Shown: one piece after another, positions 8,334-15,892 of the stretch
How the letters are laid out: every line of letters starts with the position of its first letter
How positions within the stretch are numbered: the stretch's first letter is position 1
From: Prevotella sp.
GTDB taxonomy: Bacteria > Bacteroidota > Bacteroidia > Bacteroidales > Bacteroidaceae
Reading direction: 5' to 3'
Assembly (NCBI GenBank): GCA_017960525.1
Contig: JAGCZA010000042.1
Location: forward strand, 1-56,522
DNA: 56,522 nucleotides
The notes under the pieces: generated by a model
The model's database searches: none
Seen by the model: the letters and a program-made list of their open reading frames with translations, nothing else
Told to the model about the DNA's origin: nothing
Translations under genes and position numbers: made by a program

Positions 8334-9671
8334 TCATTTGTGACCGATTTGGGCCAGGCCGTAGTGCTCGTCGTGCTGAGAGAAGTCGAGGCCCACCTTC
8401 TCGCTGTAGGTCGAGACGCGCATGGGGATGAGACAGTCGATGAGTTTGTAGCCCAGCCAGCTCATGGCGAAAGTATAGACAAAGACAATGACGATGGCCA
8501 GCAGATGGTAGAGGAAAATGACAAAGCCCTCCCACGTGCCGGCAATGAGTCCCTCCTGGATGAAGATGCCCGTGAGCACGGTGCCGAAGATGCCGCCCGT
8601 GCCGTGGGTGGGGAAAACGTCGAGGGCATCGTCAATCTGCGAGTGGGAGCGCCAATAGACGGCCACGTTGCAGATGAGGGTGATGACGAAGGCGATGAAG
8701 ATGCTCTGGCCCACGGTGACATAGCCTGCCGACGGTGTGATGGCCACCAGGCCGACCACGCAACCCACGGCGGCACCCATGGCCGACGGTTTGCGGCCGC
8801 GCAGACAGTCGAAGAATATCCACGTCATCATGGCCGTGGCCGAGGCGGTGTTGGTGTTCAGAAACGCCTTGACGGCCTGACCGTCGGCATGCAGCGACGA
8901 GCCGGCGTTGAAACCGAACCAGCCTAACCAGAGCAATGCAGCACCCAGCAATACAAACGGGATGTTGGCCGGTTCGCTCTTCTCCGTGCTGCGGCGCCCA
9001 AGGTAGATGGCTCCGGCGAGGGCGGCAATGCCTGACGAGGCATGAACGACGATGCCGCCGGCAAAGTCGATGACGCCCCACTGCATAAACAGTCCTTCGG
9101 GATGCCACGTCATGTGTGCCAGCGGGCAGTAGATGACGAAAAAGAAGAACATCATGAAGAACAGATAGGCCGAGAAGCGCACCCGCTCGGCAAACGACCC
9201 CGTGATGAGCGAGGGCGTGATGATGGCGAACTTCATCTGGAACAGGGCAAACAACGCCAGTGGAATCGTTGCTCCGCCCAGCACGTTGCCTGCTGGCGTG
9301 GTGTACACTTCGGCACCTACGTTCTGGAACATCAGGAATGTCAGCGGATTGCCAATCACACCGCCAATGTCATCGCCGAAGCACAGCGAGAAGCCGACGA
9401 CCACCCACAGCACCGAAATCAGTCCCATGGCAATGAACGACTGGAGCATGGTAGAGATGACATTCTTCGCCCCCACCATGCCGCCATAGAAGAACGACAG
9501 GCCGGGCGTCATCATCAGCACAAAAATCGTGGCCGTGATGAGCCAAGCCACATCGGCTGCCGAAACCACCGACCAGTCACACTCAAACGTAGGCTCGCCC
9601 ACGAACACACCTGCGACGGCTATCAGTGTCATCGCCGCCATCAGGATCTTCCAACGTCTTTTTACCTTCAT
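8334..9671 (-). CDS. amt: Ammonium transporter (Amt/MEP/Rh family)
   Basis: An inner-membrane ammonium channel/transporter of 445 aa with about 11-12 hydrophobic helices. Family signatures include T-P-G-L-S-F-F-Y-G-G-M-V near the N-terminus, the first pore His in I-V-V-H-A-S-S-G, the W-L-G-W-F-G-F-N-A-G-S segment, and the second pore His in F-P-T-H-G-T-G-G-I-F-G. The tail G-L-D-F-S-Q-H-D-E-H-Y-G is typical of Amt proteins that bind a PII regulator. No glnK/glnB gene is next to it here, which is unusual for amt loci. A leading cleavable or first helix is present. It stands alone between two non-coding gaps. Confidence 0.96.
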   Translation of the reverse strand: MKVKRRWKILMAAMTLIAVAGVFVGEPTFECDWSVVSAADVAWLITATIFVLMMTPGLSFFYGGMVGAKNVISTMLQSFIAMGLISVLWVVVGFSLCFGDDIGGVIGNPLTFLMFQNVGAEVYTTPAGNVLGGATIPLALFALFQMKFAIITPSLITGSFAERVRFSAYLFFMMFFFFVIYCPLAHMTWHPEGLFMQWGVIDFAGGIVVHASSGIAALAGAIYLGRRSTEKSEPANIPFVLLGAALLWLGWFGFNAGSSLHADGQAVKAFLNTNTASATAMMTWIFFDCLRGRKPSAMGAAVGCVVGLVAITPSAGYVTVGQSIFIAFVITLICNVAVYWRSHSQIDDALDVFPTHGTGGIFGTVLTGIFIQEGLIAGTWEGFVIFLYHLLAIVIVFVYTFAMSWLGYKLIDCLIPMRVSTYSEKVGLDFSQHDEHYGLAQIGHK

Positions 9672-9698
9672 AACATCTAATCTATTGATTTACGCCTG

Positions 9699-9706
9699 CA
9701 AAATTA
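9699..9706 (-). promoter_or_regulatory. Possible -7 element of amt
   Basis: TAATTTTG on the minus strand lies 28 bases before the amt start. The nearest TTTG is 23 bases up, longer than the usual 19-21, so the promoter may be weak or activator-dependent, which would suit nitrogen control. Confidence 0.4.
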
Positions 9707-9786
9707 CAACAATTTGACAGAATACCCACCAAACCCTTCCCACTTTGCCTGTTAAAACAACCATTTACTTTCTTTTTGTAAAGCAC

Positions 9787-9808
9787 AAATGGCGGAAACC
9801 CGCCATTT
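9787..9808. repeat. GC-rich hairpin upstream of amt
   Basis: aaatggcgg (9787-9795) and ccgccattt (9800-9808) form a perfect 9-bp stem with a 4-base loop. It lies in the 9707-9913 gap upstream of amt. No T-tract follows on the minus strand, so it is a candidate protein-binding or attenuator site. Nothing else recognisable is in this gap. Confidence 0.45.
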
Positions 9809-9913
9809 CGTTATCACTTTGCACCAAAAGCCCACCGTTTCGTTACAAAACGTCATTTCCGTCAATGATATACATATTATGACGAAACGTCTACTTAGAC
9901 GGTCTGGTACACT

Positions 9914-10093
9914 TTATTCCACAATCTTGTCGAGCCCGTAGTAGCGGTTGATGAGCCTCCAGTCATTCATTTGCCCATATTCCAAGACGCGTTGAATGAT
10001 GTATGAGGAATGAGTGTTCATCATCAACTGCGATGTGTCAACATCTCAGAACAAATTCCGTGAAAACATGCTAAGACATTCCTTGCTGCTCAT
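9914..10093 (-). pseudogene. Decayed small gene (DUF6922-like) with in-frame stop
   Basis: On the minus strand an ATG at 10093, preceded by ggag, opens a 59-codon frame interrupted by TGA at 10046-10048. The readable text is L-F-(stop)-D-V-D-T-S-Q-L, then Y-I-I-Q-R-V-L-E-Y-G and D-W-R-L-I-N-R-Y-Y-G. From memory this fits a Bacteroidetes small-protein family (DUF6922 type) with an L-F-W-D-x-D motif, where the Trp codon TGG would have become TGA. The C-terminal part seen in relatives is also missing. Whether the upstream 15 codons are still translated is unknown. The family role is not established. Confidence 0.55.
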
Positions 10094-10192
10094 ATACTCT
10101 CCATTTTTTCTAATAAAAACTTCATCAATTTGTGAACTTTATTTCATTTTCTTGTGATTATCCCCCATACAATCTTGAAATCATACAAAATT

Positions 10193-10228
10193 GGCACTAA
10201 TTATGGAGAATAATTCCTAATTAGTGCC
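10193..10228. repeat. Perfect 11-bp hairpin
   Basis: ggcactaatta (10193-10203) and taattagtgcc (10218-10228) are perfectly complementary across a 14-base loop. It stands just beyond the strong terminator 10249-10285, so it may be a second terminator or an unrelated palindrome. Confidence 0.5.
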
Positions 10229-10248
10229 CCATCCCTCGTTGACTCAAA

Positions 10249-10285
10249 AAGCCCGCCACACCTCTTTCGCAGATGTGGCGGGCTT
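10249..10285 (-). terminator. Strong intrinsic terminator of the cohesin/dockerin operon
   Basis: aagcccgccaca (10249-10260) and tgtggcgggctt (10274-10285) form a perfect 12-bp GC-rich stem. In the minus RNA it is followed at once by a run of U. It lies 21 bases past the stop of the 53-aa gene and closes the operon 12873 to 10306. Confidence 0.88.
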
Positions 10286-10305
10286 CTCTTAGGGTGCATT
10301 TGATG

Positions 10306-10467
10306 TTAATCAGGATCAAAATAACCATCCTCATCCACACCACCGTAACCACGACCCACTTTGTTGCCGCCCATGGTGCTGTGCACATAGTCGCTGTCTG
10401 TTAACATCGTTATTGGACTTAGCTCCATCGTTTTTATGGCAGGGGCTTGGTAAGCTTGCTTCTTCAT
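10306..10467 (-). CDS. Small Gly/Asp-rich protein (53 aa)
   Basis: The frame starts ATG-AAG-AAG at 10467, 9 bases after the stop of the 392-aa secreted protein, with AAGGAAG as a possible ribosome site. It ends just before the operon terminator. The product begins M-K-K-Q-A-Y-Q-A-P-A, has a short hydrophobic stretch, then a tail rich in Gly and Asp (M-G-G-N-K-V-G-R-G-Y-G-G-V-D-E-D-G). It has no signal peptide. Short proteins starting M-K-K-x-Y-x-x-P with a Gly-rich end are frequent in Prevotella, and their role is unknown to me. Support comes from spacing, the terminator and the tidy frame; expression is unproved. Confidence 0.6.
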   Translation of the reverse strand: MKKQAYQAPAIKTMELSPITMLTDSDYVHSTMGGNKVGRGYGGVDEDGYFDPD

Positions 10468-10476
10468 AGTTCTTCC

Positions 10477-11655
10477 TTATTTTATGATTACTTTTTTACC
10501 GCTCTTTACATAGATGCCCTTTGCAGGCATTTCCACACGCTGGCCATTCAGGCTATAGATGTCCTCATTCTCCTGATTCAACTTCGCATCCGAGATGCCT
10601 GTCGACTCGTCGAAAGCAAAAACCATGCGCGACCCATTAGAATTACCATATTCTGCTCCAGCCGCATCAAAATCAAAATATGCCCGGAATGCCTTTATCT
10701 CGGTTTTTCCTGTTGAGAAGTAAAAATAGTCATTATAGAGGAACATACCATAATCAGGAATCGTTGTGCCACTTACGTAATTACCGATGAAACTGTCATA
10801 GTGTCGTCCAACTTTATATTCTACGACAGCCTCTTGTGGATCTATGTCAACCCCATCAACGGTAAACTCAGTTACATCAGCGCTTACTTTAATTACATAG
10901 GGATGGTTCTTCTGGATAGCAGTAGCAGACGTAAAGTTTACAGCAATATTATCACCATCAGGAGTACAACCTGTAAAGTCTCCCAATAGCACATCGTCGC
11001 CGAAAGCAGCCTTCACCTGTGCCTCCGTCATAGCGAAGGGCAGGCAGATAGTGCTCCACACACCAGCATTGATGGTGCGATAGACGCGAACATTCACATT
11101 GCTTGCTGCTTCGGGGGCTGTGGTTGAAGTCTCGAAAAGCTCAGTGCGAATGTCCGATGCCTCGCCAATGACGATGCGGAAGGACACATCGGCTACAGGA
11201 ACATCGCTTCCCCCAACAGTGCTCAGGAATACGTTGCTCAGGCTTGCGTTCAGGCTCGTGCCTCTCACGAGAGACTCATCAGCCTGTATTGGTAGTTTCA
11301 ACAACGTGCCTGATGTGGCTGTAAACGTTGGAGAACCAGATATGGCGACACAGGCCACACGATACACCTTTTGCTCAGTAACGTAATTGATACTGACCGA
11401 GTGCGCATCGGTGTAACCATCGCCCTTTTCATAAGCAAACCTCGAACCGTTTGGTACCAGCGAGATTCCTTCTGGCAAAGCCAAGTAAAATTGGTAGGCC
11501 GTAATCTCGTTCTCATTGGCAAACTGGAAAGAAACAGTCATTTCCCCCTGTCCGCCCTGTGGAATGTTTGTATCGGCAACCGTAAGAGTGTTCTGTGCAT
11601 CTACCGTAACTGAAAAACACAGCAACCCAATTACCATAATAAATATTCTTTTCAT
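10477..11655 (-). CDS. Secreted cohesin-like domain protein with sorting-type tail
   Basis: A 392-aa exported protein. Residues 1-20 form a type I signal peptide ending V-D-A-Q. Residues about 22-165 look like a cohesin / carbohydrate-binding beta sandwich (V-A-D-T-N-I-P-Q-G-G-Q-G-E-M-T-V-S-F and F-Y-L-A-L-P-E-G). The middle (about 180-340) is a beta-rich domain seen in other Bacteroidales surface proteins (W-S-T-I-C-L-P-F-A-M-T). The end, I-Y-S-L-N-G-Q-R-V, G-I-Y-V, G-K-K-V-I-I-K, is a short sorting-like tail. It follows the cohesin-dockerin gene by 24 bases and precedes the 53-aa gene by 9. Its ligand is unknown; a cohesin-dockerin contact with its neighbour is possible but untested. Confidence 0.75.
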   Translation of the reverse strand: MKRIFIMVIGLLCFSVTVDAQNTLTVADTNIPQGGQGEMTVSFQFANENEITAYQFYLALPEGISLVPNGSRFAYEKGDGYTDAHSVSINYVTEQKVYRVACVAISGSPTFTATSGTLLKLPIQADESLVRGTSLNASLSNVFLSTVGGSDVPVADVSFRIVIGEASDIRTELFETSTTAPEAASNVNVRVYRTINAGVWSTICLPFAMTEAQVKAAFGDDVLLGDFTGCTPDGDNIAVNFTSATAIQKNHPYVIKVSADVTEFTVDGVDIDPQEAVVEYKVGRHYDSFIGNYVSGTTIPDYGMFLYNDYFYFSTGKTEIKAFRAYFDFDAAGAEYGNSNGSRMVFAFDESTGISDAKLNQENEDIYSLNGQRVEMPAKGIYVKSGKKVIIK

Positions 11656-11679
11656 ACGTTCTATGTTTATTCGTTGTGA

Positions 11680-12873
11680 TTATTGAGGATCAAGAGCATC
11701 TAAGGACACCTGACGTGAAGTGAAGGTGCGCCCCAACACTTTGTTGAGCGCAATCTGGGCATCAGAAATGTCTATCATTCCATCATTGTTTAAGTCTGCC
11801 CCTTTTGAGGAGAAAGAATCGTTTGTTGCGCCAACAATATGGTTTACGATTGTCACCACATCGGCAATTGTTATCTGTTGATTGTTGTTTGCATCGCCCT
11901 TTTCTGTTTCATTAACAGTAATGGGTACGTACACTGGCGGCACACCTATACGTGTGCCTTCAGGCGTGACAAAGACCGCATTTGTAAACTTGATTGGGAA
12001 TGTTCCAGCATCTCTATATGGGGAAATATATAATTTTAAGTTAATGACAGCCCCATCATTATCCGATAGTTCGCCACCAGTTAAATCAAAAACAGAAAAG
12101 CAAATATTTCTATCAAAGTTTAGGTTTCCATCATGTGATAGGCTATGCTCATCATGGCGGTTATTTACCAAAGTTGGTTCTTCTAAAAGCCTAACGCCAA
12201 ATGGCAGGATTAAATTGAATTGATAGTTTGCTATCGTATTGACATTTTTCAACTTAATTTGCACCTCGATAACTTTTTCTGTATAAGATTCAATAGCATC
12301 CATATAAACGGCGTTTGAAAGTTGTGTTATATCAGTAGCATCTGTGACTTCAAAATCTTCGAAAATCTGGCCGTTTCTTTCATAATGAATGTTGTCATAG
12401 AATATGGAAAAAGATATCTCCTCGTAGCCATACATTCCAATCTTTGCTAGTATATTTTCACCAGTTTTTAAAACAGATTTAGGAATGGGAACAAGATCAG
12501 CCTCATGAGTGCGAACCTCACCAATATAGACCCCATTTATCCATATTTTTTGATACATAAAGTTTCCTTTATTATAATAATAGAACACATCATCCTTCAC
12601 TTCTGCCAGATTGAAACTAATTCTTTCACAAAGCCAAGATTCAGGAGTTACCTGTTCATATACCATATTAGCAGTTGTTGTCCATCCAGAATCATCATAA
12701 TCTACTTCATACCAGCTTTTTCCTTGAGCATCAGCATATGGCAAATCTTTTTCTCCATTCATCAGAACAAACTTGCTCCCACCTTCATAATTACATAATT
12801 CTGTTCTTGTCTGTCCCCATGCCACCATCGGCAATGCCAATGCCAGCATCATAAATAATCTTGCTTTTTTCAT
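11680..12873 (-). CDS. Secreted protein with beta-sandwich, cohesin-like and dockerin domains
   Basis: A 397-aa exported protein with a signal peptide (about 1-20, ending A-W-G-Q). Residues about 25-165 resemble a GH2-type jelly-roll (W-Y-E-V-D-Y-D-D-S-G-W; I-W-I-N-G-V-Y-I-G). Residues about 190-315 form a cohesin-like domain (Y-Q-F-N-L-I-L-P-F-G-V). Residues about 326-381 are a type I dockerin with two calcium loops, G-D-A-N-N-N-Q-Q-I-T and A-D-L-N-N-D-G-M-I-D. It is the first gene of the three-gene operon and lies behind an unusually long structured leader (12928-13217). Carrying both partner folds, it could self-assemble or bind other cohesin proteins; no enzyme motif is seen. Base composition is AT-richer than its neighbours, which may mean transfer. 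Confidence 0.75.
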   Translation of the reverse strand: MKKARLFMMLALALPMVAWGQTRTELCNYEGGSKFVLMNGEKDLPYADAQGKSWYEVDYDDSGWTTTANMVYEQVTPESWLCERISFNLAEVKDDVFYYYNKGNFMYQKIWINGVYIGEVRTHEADLVPIPKSVLKTGENILAKIGMYGYEEISFSIFYDNIHYERNGQIFEDFEVTDATDITQLSNAVYMDAIESYTEKVIEVQIKLKNVNTIANYQFNLILPFGVRLLEEPTLVNNRHDEHSLSHDGNLNFDRNICFSVFDLTGGELSDNDGAVINLKLYISPYRDAGTFPIKFTNAVFVTPEGTRIGVPPVYVPITVNETEKGDANNNQQITIADVVTIVNHIVGATNDSFSSKGADLNNDGMIDISDAQIALNKVLGRTFTSRQVSLDALDPQ

Positions 12874-12927
12874 AATCTTAGTGTTTTAAAAAGTTAATAA
12901 TAATACGTTAGTTCTTAAGCACAACGA

Positions 12928-13217
12928 GTGTGAGCCTTCTCGACATCCTTAGTCTGAAGGTCCTGGAATACCCGTATAAGTAAGAATGGAAATCGGCTCA
13001 CACCTGTAGGGATATATGGGAACTGGCTCCATAGCGGAGCGAGTGGTATATATGCTACTACAGGAGAAGCACCAATCAAACTTCTCACCCTTATACTTCG
13101 AATTTTCCAGGTTCTCAGACGGGTCAAAGCCTAATAGCTCTCCTCGATGTCGCCACTCCTTGCGGAATGACGGGGCAAAGATAAGCATTTTAGTTGAAAG
13201 ATGCAACATTGTGAGCC
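12928..13217 (-). ncRNA. Candidate structured RNA or long leader
   Basis: Four helices abut with no bases between them: 12928-12936 with 12995-13003 (9 bp), 13004-13009 with 13058-13063 (6 bp, with inner ATATAT and GCTCC/GGAGC stems), 13064-13069 with 13081-13086 (6 bp), and 13087-13090 with 13121-13124 (4 bp). A further GGCTCAC (13211-13217, minus strand) could pair with the 12995-13001 arm instead of 12930-12936, giving two mutually exclusive folds. A complete Bacteroidetes promoter lies just upstream on the minus strand, so the RNA would be about 300 nt, either separate or the 5' leader of the dockerin gene at 12873. No known RNA family was recognised. Confidence 0.5.
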
Positions 13218-13236
13218 GTTTTTTTCATTTTGGCGG

Positions 13237-13267
13237 CAAATATAGTGCAAAAAGACCTTTCCCGCAA
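13237..13267 (-). promoter_or_regulatory. Promoter of the structured RNA / dockerin operon
   Basis: On the minus strand TTG (13265-13267), 20 bases, TATATTTG (13237-13244). Both boxes and the spacing match the Bacteroidetes housekeeping consensus. Transcription would start near 13230 and reach the gene at 12873 after about 360 bases. Confidence 0.65.
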
Positions 13268-13352
13268 GTCCTTTTCTGTCCTTTTCAGCGTAAGTGGAAA
13301 AAAGTTTGTATCTTGCGCCGCTTTCGCGCCAATTATTGCGATTTGGCAGATA

Positions 13353-13398
13353 ATTCCGAATGGAAACTTGCACGTATTCGGAATTTGTTGTAATTTTG
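13353..13398 (+). promoter_or_regulatory. Promoter with overlapping palindrome for the 13449 gene
   Basis: TTG (13368-13370), 20 bases, TAATTTTG (13391-13398) match the consensus. attccgaat (13353-13361) and its inverted copy attcggaat (13376-13384) flank the -33 box, leaving 14 bases between them. The layout is that of an operator, which may be bound by the downstream product or another regulator. That is inferred. Confidence 0.6.
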
Positions 13399-13448
13399 CA
13401 GAAAATTCCAAATAGAAATGGAAAGGGTAATAATAAACGTTATCGGTT

Positions 13449-14021
13449 ATGCTTGATGGCCAGAAGAAACAGGAACTGTTGAAACAGGAGGTGGAGCGGA
13501 TGATGGGGCGGCAGCTGAAGGAGGCCCGCGACTTCGAGGAGCTGAGCGAGCTGTTATCGTCGCATACACGCGAGCGGCTGTCGCCAACGACGCTGAAACG
13601 GCTGTGGGGCTATCTGCCCCATGAGGAGGTGCAGACGCGGCGGCATACGCTCGATGTGCTGGCACGGCTGACGGGTTTCCAGGACTATGAGGATTTCTGT
13701 GCACGGGCAGACGGATTGGACGAGGTGCAGAGCGGTATTCTCACTGAGTCGAGCATCACGACGGAGGGGATGAGGCGCGGCCAGCGGCTTGTCATCACCT
13801 GGCGGCCAGACCGCAGAATCGTGGTGAGGCACTTGGGGGACAGCCGTTTTGAAATTGTGGAGGCCGAGAACACAAAACTGTGTGTGGGCGACACGTTCCG
13901 CTGCCACCTGATGATTCAGCACGAGCCGCTCTATATGGATGATGTCGTGCATCTTGGACAACCTGCCATGACATACGTGGCAGGGCAGTGCGACGGCGTG
14001 TTTGTCACGGTATGTGATTAA
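13449..14021 (+). CDS. Conserved Bacteroidales protein with helical DNA-binding-like N-terminus
   Basis: A 190-aa cytoplasmic protein. The N-terminal half is helical and carries the recurrent segment L-S-P-T-T-L-K-R-L-W-G-Y, followed by T-L-D-V-L-A-R-L-T-G-F-Q-D-Y-E-D-F, a pattern common in Bacteroidales proteins of unknown role that looks like a helix-turn-helix scaffold. Residues about 105-190 form a beta-rich domain (G-Q-R-L-V-I-T-W-R-P-D-R-R). It converges on the Ser/Thr kinase gene with a 4-base overlap of stops. Similar proteins often sit near such kinases (recalled, not checked). It may be a regulator or phosphorylation partner; function is unknown. Confidence 0.75.
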   Translation: MLDGQKKQELLKQEVERMMGRQLKEARDFEELSELLSSHTRERLSPTTLKRLWGYLPHEEVQTRRHTLDVLARLTGFQDYEDFCARADGLDEVQSGILTESSITTEGMRRGQRLVITWRPDRRIVVRHLGDSRFEIVEAENTKLCVGDTFRCHLMIQHEPLYMDDVVHLGQPAMTYVAGQCDGVFVTVCD

Positions 14022-15643
14022 AACTCCTTGATTACCCCGAAATCCTTCCAGTAGTCAGCAGCCTCGTAGGCCGCCTTGCAACCTTTCGGGACATAGAGCG
14101 TCGCATAAGCACTGTTGGTGAATACTTCTTTACTGATGGCAGGAGGTGTTTCCATGTGGCAACGGACGCTGGTCAAGGCATCGCACCTGATAAATGCCCT
14201 ATCGCCAATTTCACTTACCGATGCCGGCAAGGTGATGGCCTTCAAACTGGTACAACAAGAAAAAGCATCTTTTTCTATTGTCGTGATTGTTTCGGGAAGA
14301 GTCATCTCCTGCATGTCCCATCTTCCCCAAAAAGCACTATTGCCAATGGCTGTGATGCCGTCAGGGATATTTGAGGTTTTGCAGCCTACTACGAGCTTGT
14401 TGGTGGCGGTCTCGATGATGGCGTTGCAGTCTGAGCGCGAATCATACACCGTGTTAGCTGGGTCCACGCAAATATGTTTCAAACTGGAACAGTTGGCGAA
14501 AGAAAGCCCGCTAATGCTTGCCAAGTTAGCAGGAATGACAATGGAGTTGAGGGCCATGCACCCACAGAAGGATGTCCATTCTGGCAATAATATCACTCTG
14601 CCGAAGAAGCGGAATTCATCAAACGACGTAATACTGGTTTCCACGAACGCATCGCTAATGTTTCTCACAGCGGCTGCCTCACCCATGCTCAGCTCGCCAT
14701 CGCCATTCGTATCCCAATGAGCCACACAAATGTCCTTTACATGTTTGTCAGCAAAGTTGATGATTTCTTCGGGGTGTGGGGATTCTTCGACAAGCGAAGC
14801 GTCACCCTTCTTGCCGAGCGGCAAATCCCCTTGAGCAATAAGGCGGGAGATGAGTGGTGGGAGATAGATAGCTGCTGACAACACTAACAGGCTAACAATG
14901 AGAACTATCCATGGGGTCCACTGCCAGCAGCGGTGCAAGTCCTTTTGGACGGTTGCCACGCTGGTGTAACGGCGATCAAGAGGTGCACAGCACTTGCGGA
15001 TGACCATGCGCGATGACCACCCCGTGCGCAGTTCACGGAGGATGCAGCCAAGGGAATAGATGTCGGAAGGGCCTTCGGGAGCCATATAGCCCTCGGTGCC
15101 CGCCGGGGCTTTCAGAATGGCGTGGCTGTCGGTGTCGGAGAGTCCGAAGTCAATGAGTTTCAGGTGCTGCCCGTTGTGGGTGAGCATGATGTTCGAGGGC
15201 TTCAGGTCGCGGTGCTGCGTCTGCCGGCTATGCACGTAGCCCAGTGCCTCCATGAGCATGTTGGCGACATGCCGCCGTTCCTTTCTTGTGTGCCCACCCT
15301 GCGCCAGCCATTCTTTCAGCGTCACGCCGTCTATCCACTCCATCACGATGCATAGTCCGTAGCCCTCCACCTCCTCCAGGGAGAAGGCCGACACCACCAT
15401 CGGATGCTGCAACTGGCTGATTATCTCATATTCCTTTTGTAGGAGAGTGCGATAGACGCTGTCATCCCGATACTCCTCCTTCAGCCCTTTGAGCACCCAC
15501 CACCGTCCCTGCCGTTTGGCACGGGTCAGCAGGAATACTCTACTGCTTGGAATACTTGAAAACTCCGTAAACTCCCTACTGTTTACGATGTCAGCGGGTT
15601 TTATGAATCCTGACGTTGGCTCTGATTCAAATGCTTTTTCCAT
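14018..15643 (-). CDS. Transmembrane Ser/Thr protein kinase with outer leucine-rich repeats
   Basis: A 541-aa membrane kinase. Residues about 30-240 are a compact Hanks-type kinase: V-L-K with ATP-binding Lys52, H-R-D-L-K-P-S-N with catalytic Asp146, D-F-G at 165-167 and Y-M-A-P-E at 186-190. The glycine-rich loop is degenerate. One transmembrane helix (about 242-266) leads to an EF-hand-like loop D-T-N-G-D-G-E-L-S (about 311) and BspA-type leucine-rich repeats (about 345-520). The layout is a receptor kinase in mirror order: kinase inside, repeats outside. The start at 15643 follows a promoter; an upstream ATG at 15709 lies inside that promoter. Its ligand and substrates are unknown. Confidence 0.85.
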   Translation of the reverse strand: MEKAFESEPTSGFIKPADIVNSREFTEFSSIPSSRVFLLTRAKRQGRWWVLKGLKEEYRDDSVYRTLLQKEYEIISQLQHPMVVSAFSLEEVEGYGLCIVMEWIDGVTLKEWLAQGGHTRKERRHVANMLMEALGYVHSRQTQHRDLKPSNIMLTHNGQHLKLIDFGLSDTDSHAILKAPAGTEGYMAPEGPSDIYSLGCILRELRTGWSSRMVIRKCCAPLDRRYTSVATVQKDLHRCWQWTPWIVLIVSLLVLSAAIYLPPLISRLIAQGDLPLGKKGDASLVEESPHPEEIINFADKHVKDICVAHWDTNGDGELSMGEAAAVRNISDAFVETSITSFDEFRFFGRVILLPEWTSFCGCMALNSIVIPANLASISGLSFANCSSLKHICVDPANTVYDSRSDCNAIIETATNKLVVGCKTSNIPDGITAIGNSAFWGRWDMQEMTLPETITTIEKDAFSCCTSLKAITLPASVSEIGDRAFIRCDALTSVRCHMETPPAISKEVFTNSAYATLYVPKGCKAAYEAADYWKDFGVIKEF

Positions 15644-15677
15644 AGGGCAAGGCTGGAGTATTATTTCTTCTGGCCTG

Positions 15678-15710
15678 CAAAGGTACGAAAACTTTTTGAA
15701 ATCATTCAAA
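15678..15710 (-). promoter_or_regulatory. Promoter of the receptor-like kinase gene
   Basis: On the minus strand TTTG (15707-15710), 21 bases, TACCTTTG (15678-15685), about 35 bases before the start codon at 15643. It supports 15643 over 15709 as the start. Confidence 0.65.
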
Positions 15711-15830
15711 AAAAGTGAGGAGAAAAAAAATCCCCCTCCCTCCAGAGTGGCGGGGCAGAGTCAATATAATAATTAAAGAGTTCCTATGCCTGTCTGTGCC
15801 ATTTCACTATAGCCATGGGTGTTCCTTTCT

Positions 15831-15866
15831 GAACTGCCAAGGGATTCAGGGATTATTTTTGAAGAA
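15831..15866. repeat. Imperfect 36-bp direct repeat, copy 1
   Basis: This segment begins gaactgccaaggg and ends tttttgaagaa. It matches 16616-16651 at 32 of 36 positions in the same orientation. It lies 26 bases past the stop of the PIN toxin gene, so the two copies bracket the toxin-antitoxin pair. Confidence 0.75.
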
Positions 15867-15892
15867 ATGCGAAAAAGGGGCTAAATAAAGGT

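Noticed and set aside
12949-13209. 86-codon frame on the minus strand
   Set aside because: It covers exactly the stacked helices, has no family features, and structure explains the segment better. Kept only as a refutation test for the RNA.
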